Position numbers and translations under genes: made by a program. A DNA stretch of 5,162 nucleotides. Origin: Rhodospirillales bacterium. GTDB lineage: Bacteria; Pseudomonadota; Alphaproteobacteria; Rhodospirillales; Casp-alpha2. The DNA lies in NCBI GenBank assembly GCA_016187325.1, contig JACPJY010000274.1, positions 1 to 5,162 of the forward strand, written 5' to 3'. The notes beneath the pieces were generated by a model. That model had not been told where the DNA came from. It worked only from the letters and a program-made list of their open reading frames with translations, and did not search any database. Shown here one piece after another: positions 4,285 to 5,162 of the stretch (position 1 is its first letter; the number at the start of each line of letters is the position of its first letter).

Positions 4285-5162
4285 ATGCGCAAGACGCTCG
4301 CGATCGCGTTGTGCGCGCTGGCGCTGGCCGGCGCGCTCCAGCCGGCGTCCGCGGCGGCGGCCAAGGATGAGCTGGTGATCGGCATCACCCAGTTCCCGTC
4401 CACCTTCCACCCCAACATCGATTCGATGCTGGCCAAGACCTACATCCTGTCGTTCACGCGGCGGCCGATCACCACCTACGACAAGGACTGGCAGTTAGTG
4501 TGCATGCTGTGCGTGAGGCTCCCGACCATCGACAACGGGCTGGCGGTGCCGGAGATGACGCCCGACGGCAAGAAGGGCATCGCCGTCACCTACACGCTCC
4601 GCGGCGACGCCACCTGGGGCGACGGCACGCCGGTCACCACCCAGGACGTGCTGTTCACCTGGGAGATCGGCCGCCACCCGCGGACCGGCGTCGGCAACAT
4701 GGAGCTCTACCGCAGCCTCTACAAGATCGACGTGAAGGACTTGAAGACCTTCACCATGCACTTCGACAAGCTGACGTTCGAATACAACGCCATCAACGAT
4801 TTCCACCTGATCCCGGCGCACCTGGACCGCAAGAACTTCTCCGATCCGGTGGCCTACAAGACGCGCACCGTGTTCGACACCGACACCGTCAACAAGGGGC
4901 TCTACAACGGCCCTTACCGGATCACCGAGGTGGTGACCGGCTCGCACGTGGTGCTGGAGCCGAACGCCACGTGGTGGGGCAAGAAGCCGCATTTCCGGCG
5001 CATCGTCGTGCGCATCGTCCAGAACACCGCGGCGCTCGAGGCCAATCTGTTGTCCGGAAACATCGACATGATCGCCGGCGAGCTCGGCCTCACCGTCGAC
5101 CAGGCGTTCGCGTTCGAGAAGCGCCACGGCGACAAGTTCAACATCCTTTACAAATCCGGTCT
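4285..5162 (+). CDS. Periplasmic peptide/oligopeptide ABC-transporter substrate-binding protein, family 5 (3' end beyond window)
   Basis: The frame is open from the ATG to the window edge: 292 codons plus two bases, with no stop. Family members are usually 500-600 residues, so about half is present. Residues 1-23 are a signal peptide (MRKTLAIALCALALAGAL, cleavage near ASA). The mature start KDELVIGITQFPSTFHPNID is typical of the extracellular solute-binding family 5 (DppA/OppA). Family signatures follow: YTLRGDATWGDGTPVTTQDV (103-122) with FTWE, NGPYRI before a VVLEPN strand, and ALEANLLSGNIDMI near the end. It should capture peptides or similar ligands and deliver them to an inner-membrane permease, probably encoded downstream outside the window. 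A CMLC pair at 73-76 is present. The gap from the thioredoxin gene is 52 bp with no terminator seen, so read-through is possible, but a functional link is not evident. The substrate cannot be assigned. Confidence 0.9.
   Translation, partial: MRKTLAIALCALALAGALQPASAAAAKDELVIGITQFPSTFHPNIDSMLAKTYILSFTRRPITTYDKDWQLVCMLCVRLPTIDNGLAVPEMTPDGKKGIAVTYTLRGDATWGDGTPVTTQDVLFTWEIGRHPRTGVGNMELYRSLYKIDVKDLKTFTMHFDKLTFEYNAINDFHLIPAHLDRKNFSDPVAYKTRTVFDTDTVNKGLYNGPYRITEVVTGSHVVLEPNATWWGKKPHFRRIVVRIVQNTAALEANLLSGNIDMIAGELGLTVDQAFAFEKRHGDKFNILYKSG

Noticed and set aside
2957..4436. Minus-strand open frames of 312, 205 and 339 codons across the Met-rich and thioredoxin genes
   Set aside because: They run through a terminator and are antisense to genes with signal peptides, ribosome sites and catalytic motifs; their AHALAHHA-type repeats simply mirror the Met/Gly repeat.
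4495..5127. 210-codon minus-strand open frame opposite the peptide-binding protein
   Set aside because: Shadow frame; the plus strand encodes a clear family 5 binding protein with signal peptide and Shine-Dalgarno.

Overview
This 5.2 kb window comes from a G+C-rich (by eye about two-thirds G+C) Gram-negative chromosome. The style of the genes suggests an alphaproteobacterium, possibly Rhodospirillales: an OmpR/EnvZ-type pair, a short secreted Met/Gly-rich protein, a TlpA-like thioredoxin and a family 5 peptide-binding protein. The taxonomic call is inference from protein style and composition only; no rRNA or other marker is present.

Layout. (1) 9-587 (+): exported mono-haem cytochrome c with a histidine-rich C-terminal tail; its start overlaps the stop of a possible upstream gene by ATGA. 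(2) 2849-622 (-): a two-gene operon with an OmpR-family response regulator first and a membrane sensor histidine kinase second. They are joined by a 4-base GTGA overlap and a good Shine-Dalgarno, and they converge on the cytochrome gene. (3) 2850-3031: a 182-bp divergent intergenic region with 10-bp-phased GTTGCC-like repeats and an 11-bp palindrome, candidate sites for the regulator. (4) 3032-3490 (+): a small exported protein with 11 Met in 30 residues followed by a PepSY-like C-terminal domain, ending at a strong stem-loop terminator (3518-3545). (5) 3642-4232 (+): a membrane-anchored or exported TlpA-like thioredoxin with WCPPC. (6) 4285-end (+): the N-terminal 292 residues of a periplasmic peptide/oligopeptide ABC-transporter binding protein, cut by the window edge.

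How the parts may work together. The most notable feature is that the predicted periplasmic domain of the kinase carries a Met/Gly/His-rich segment very like the repeat of the small secreted protein encoded divergently beside it. With the His-rich cytochrome and the thioredoxin nearby, this suggests a cell-envelope module that senses and buffers a thiophilic metal (copper(I) or silver) or oxidants that attack methionine. That function is inference; the sequence shows the gene layout, the shared composition and the candidate operator, but not the ligand. The peptide-binding protein at the right end looks like the start of an unrelated transport locus.

No RNA genes, insertion sequences, CRISPR arrays or clear pseudogenes were seen. 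No gene-free stretch exceeds 300 bases.
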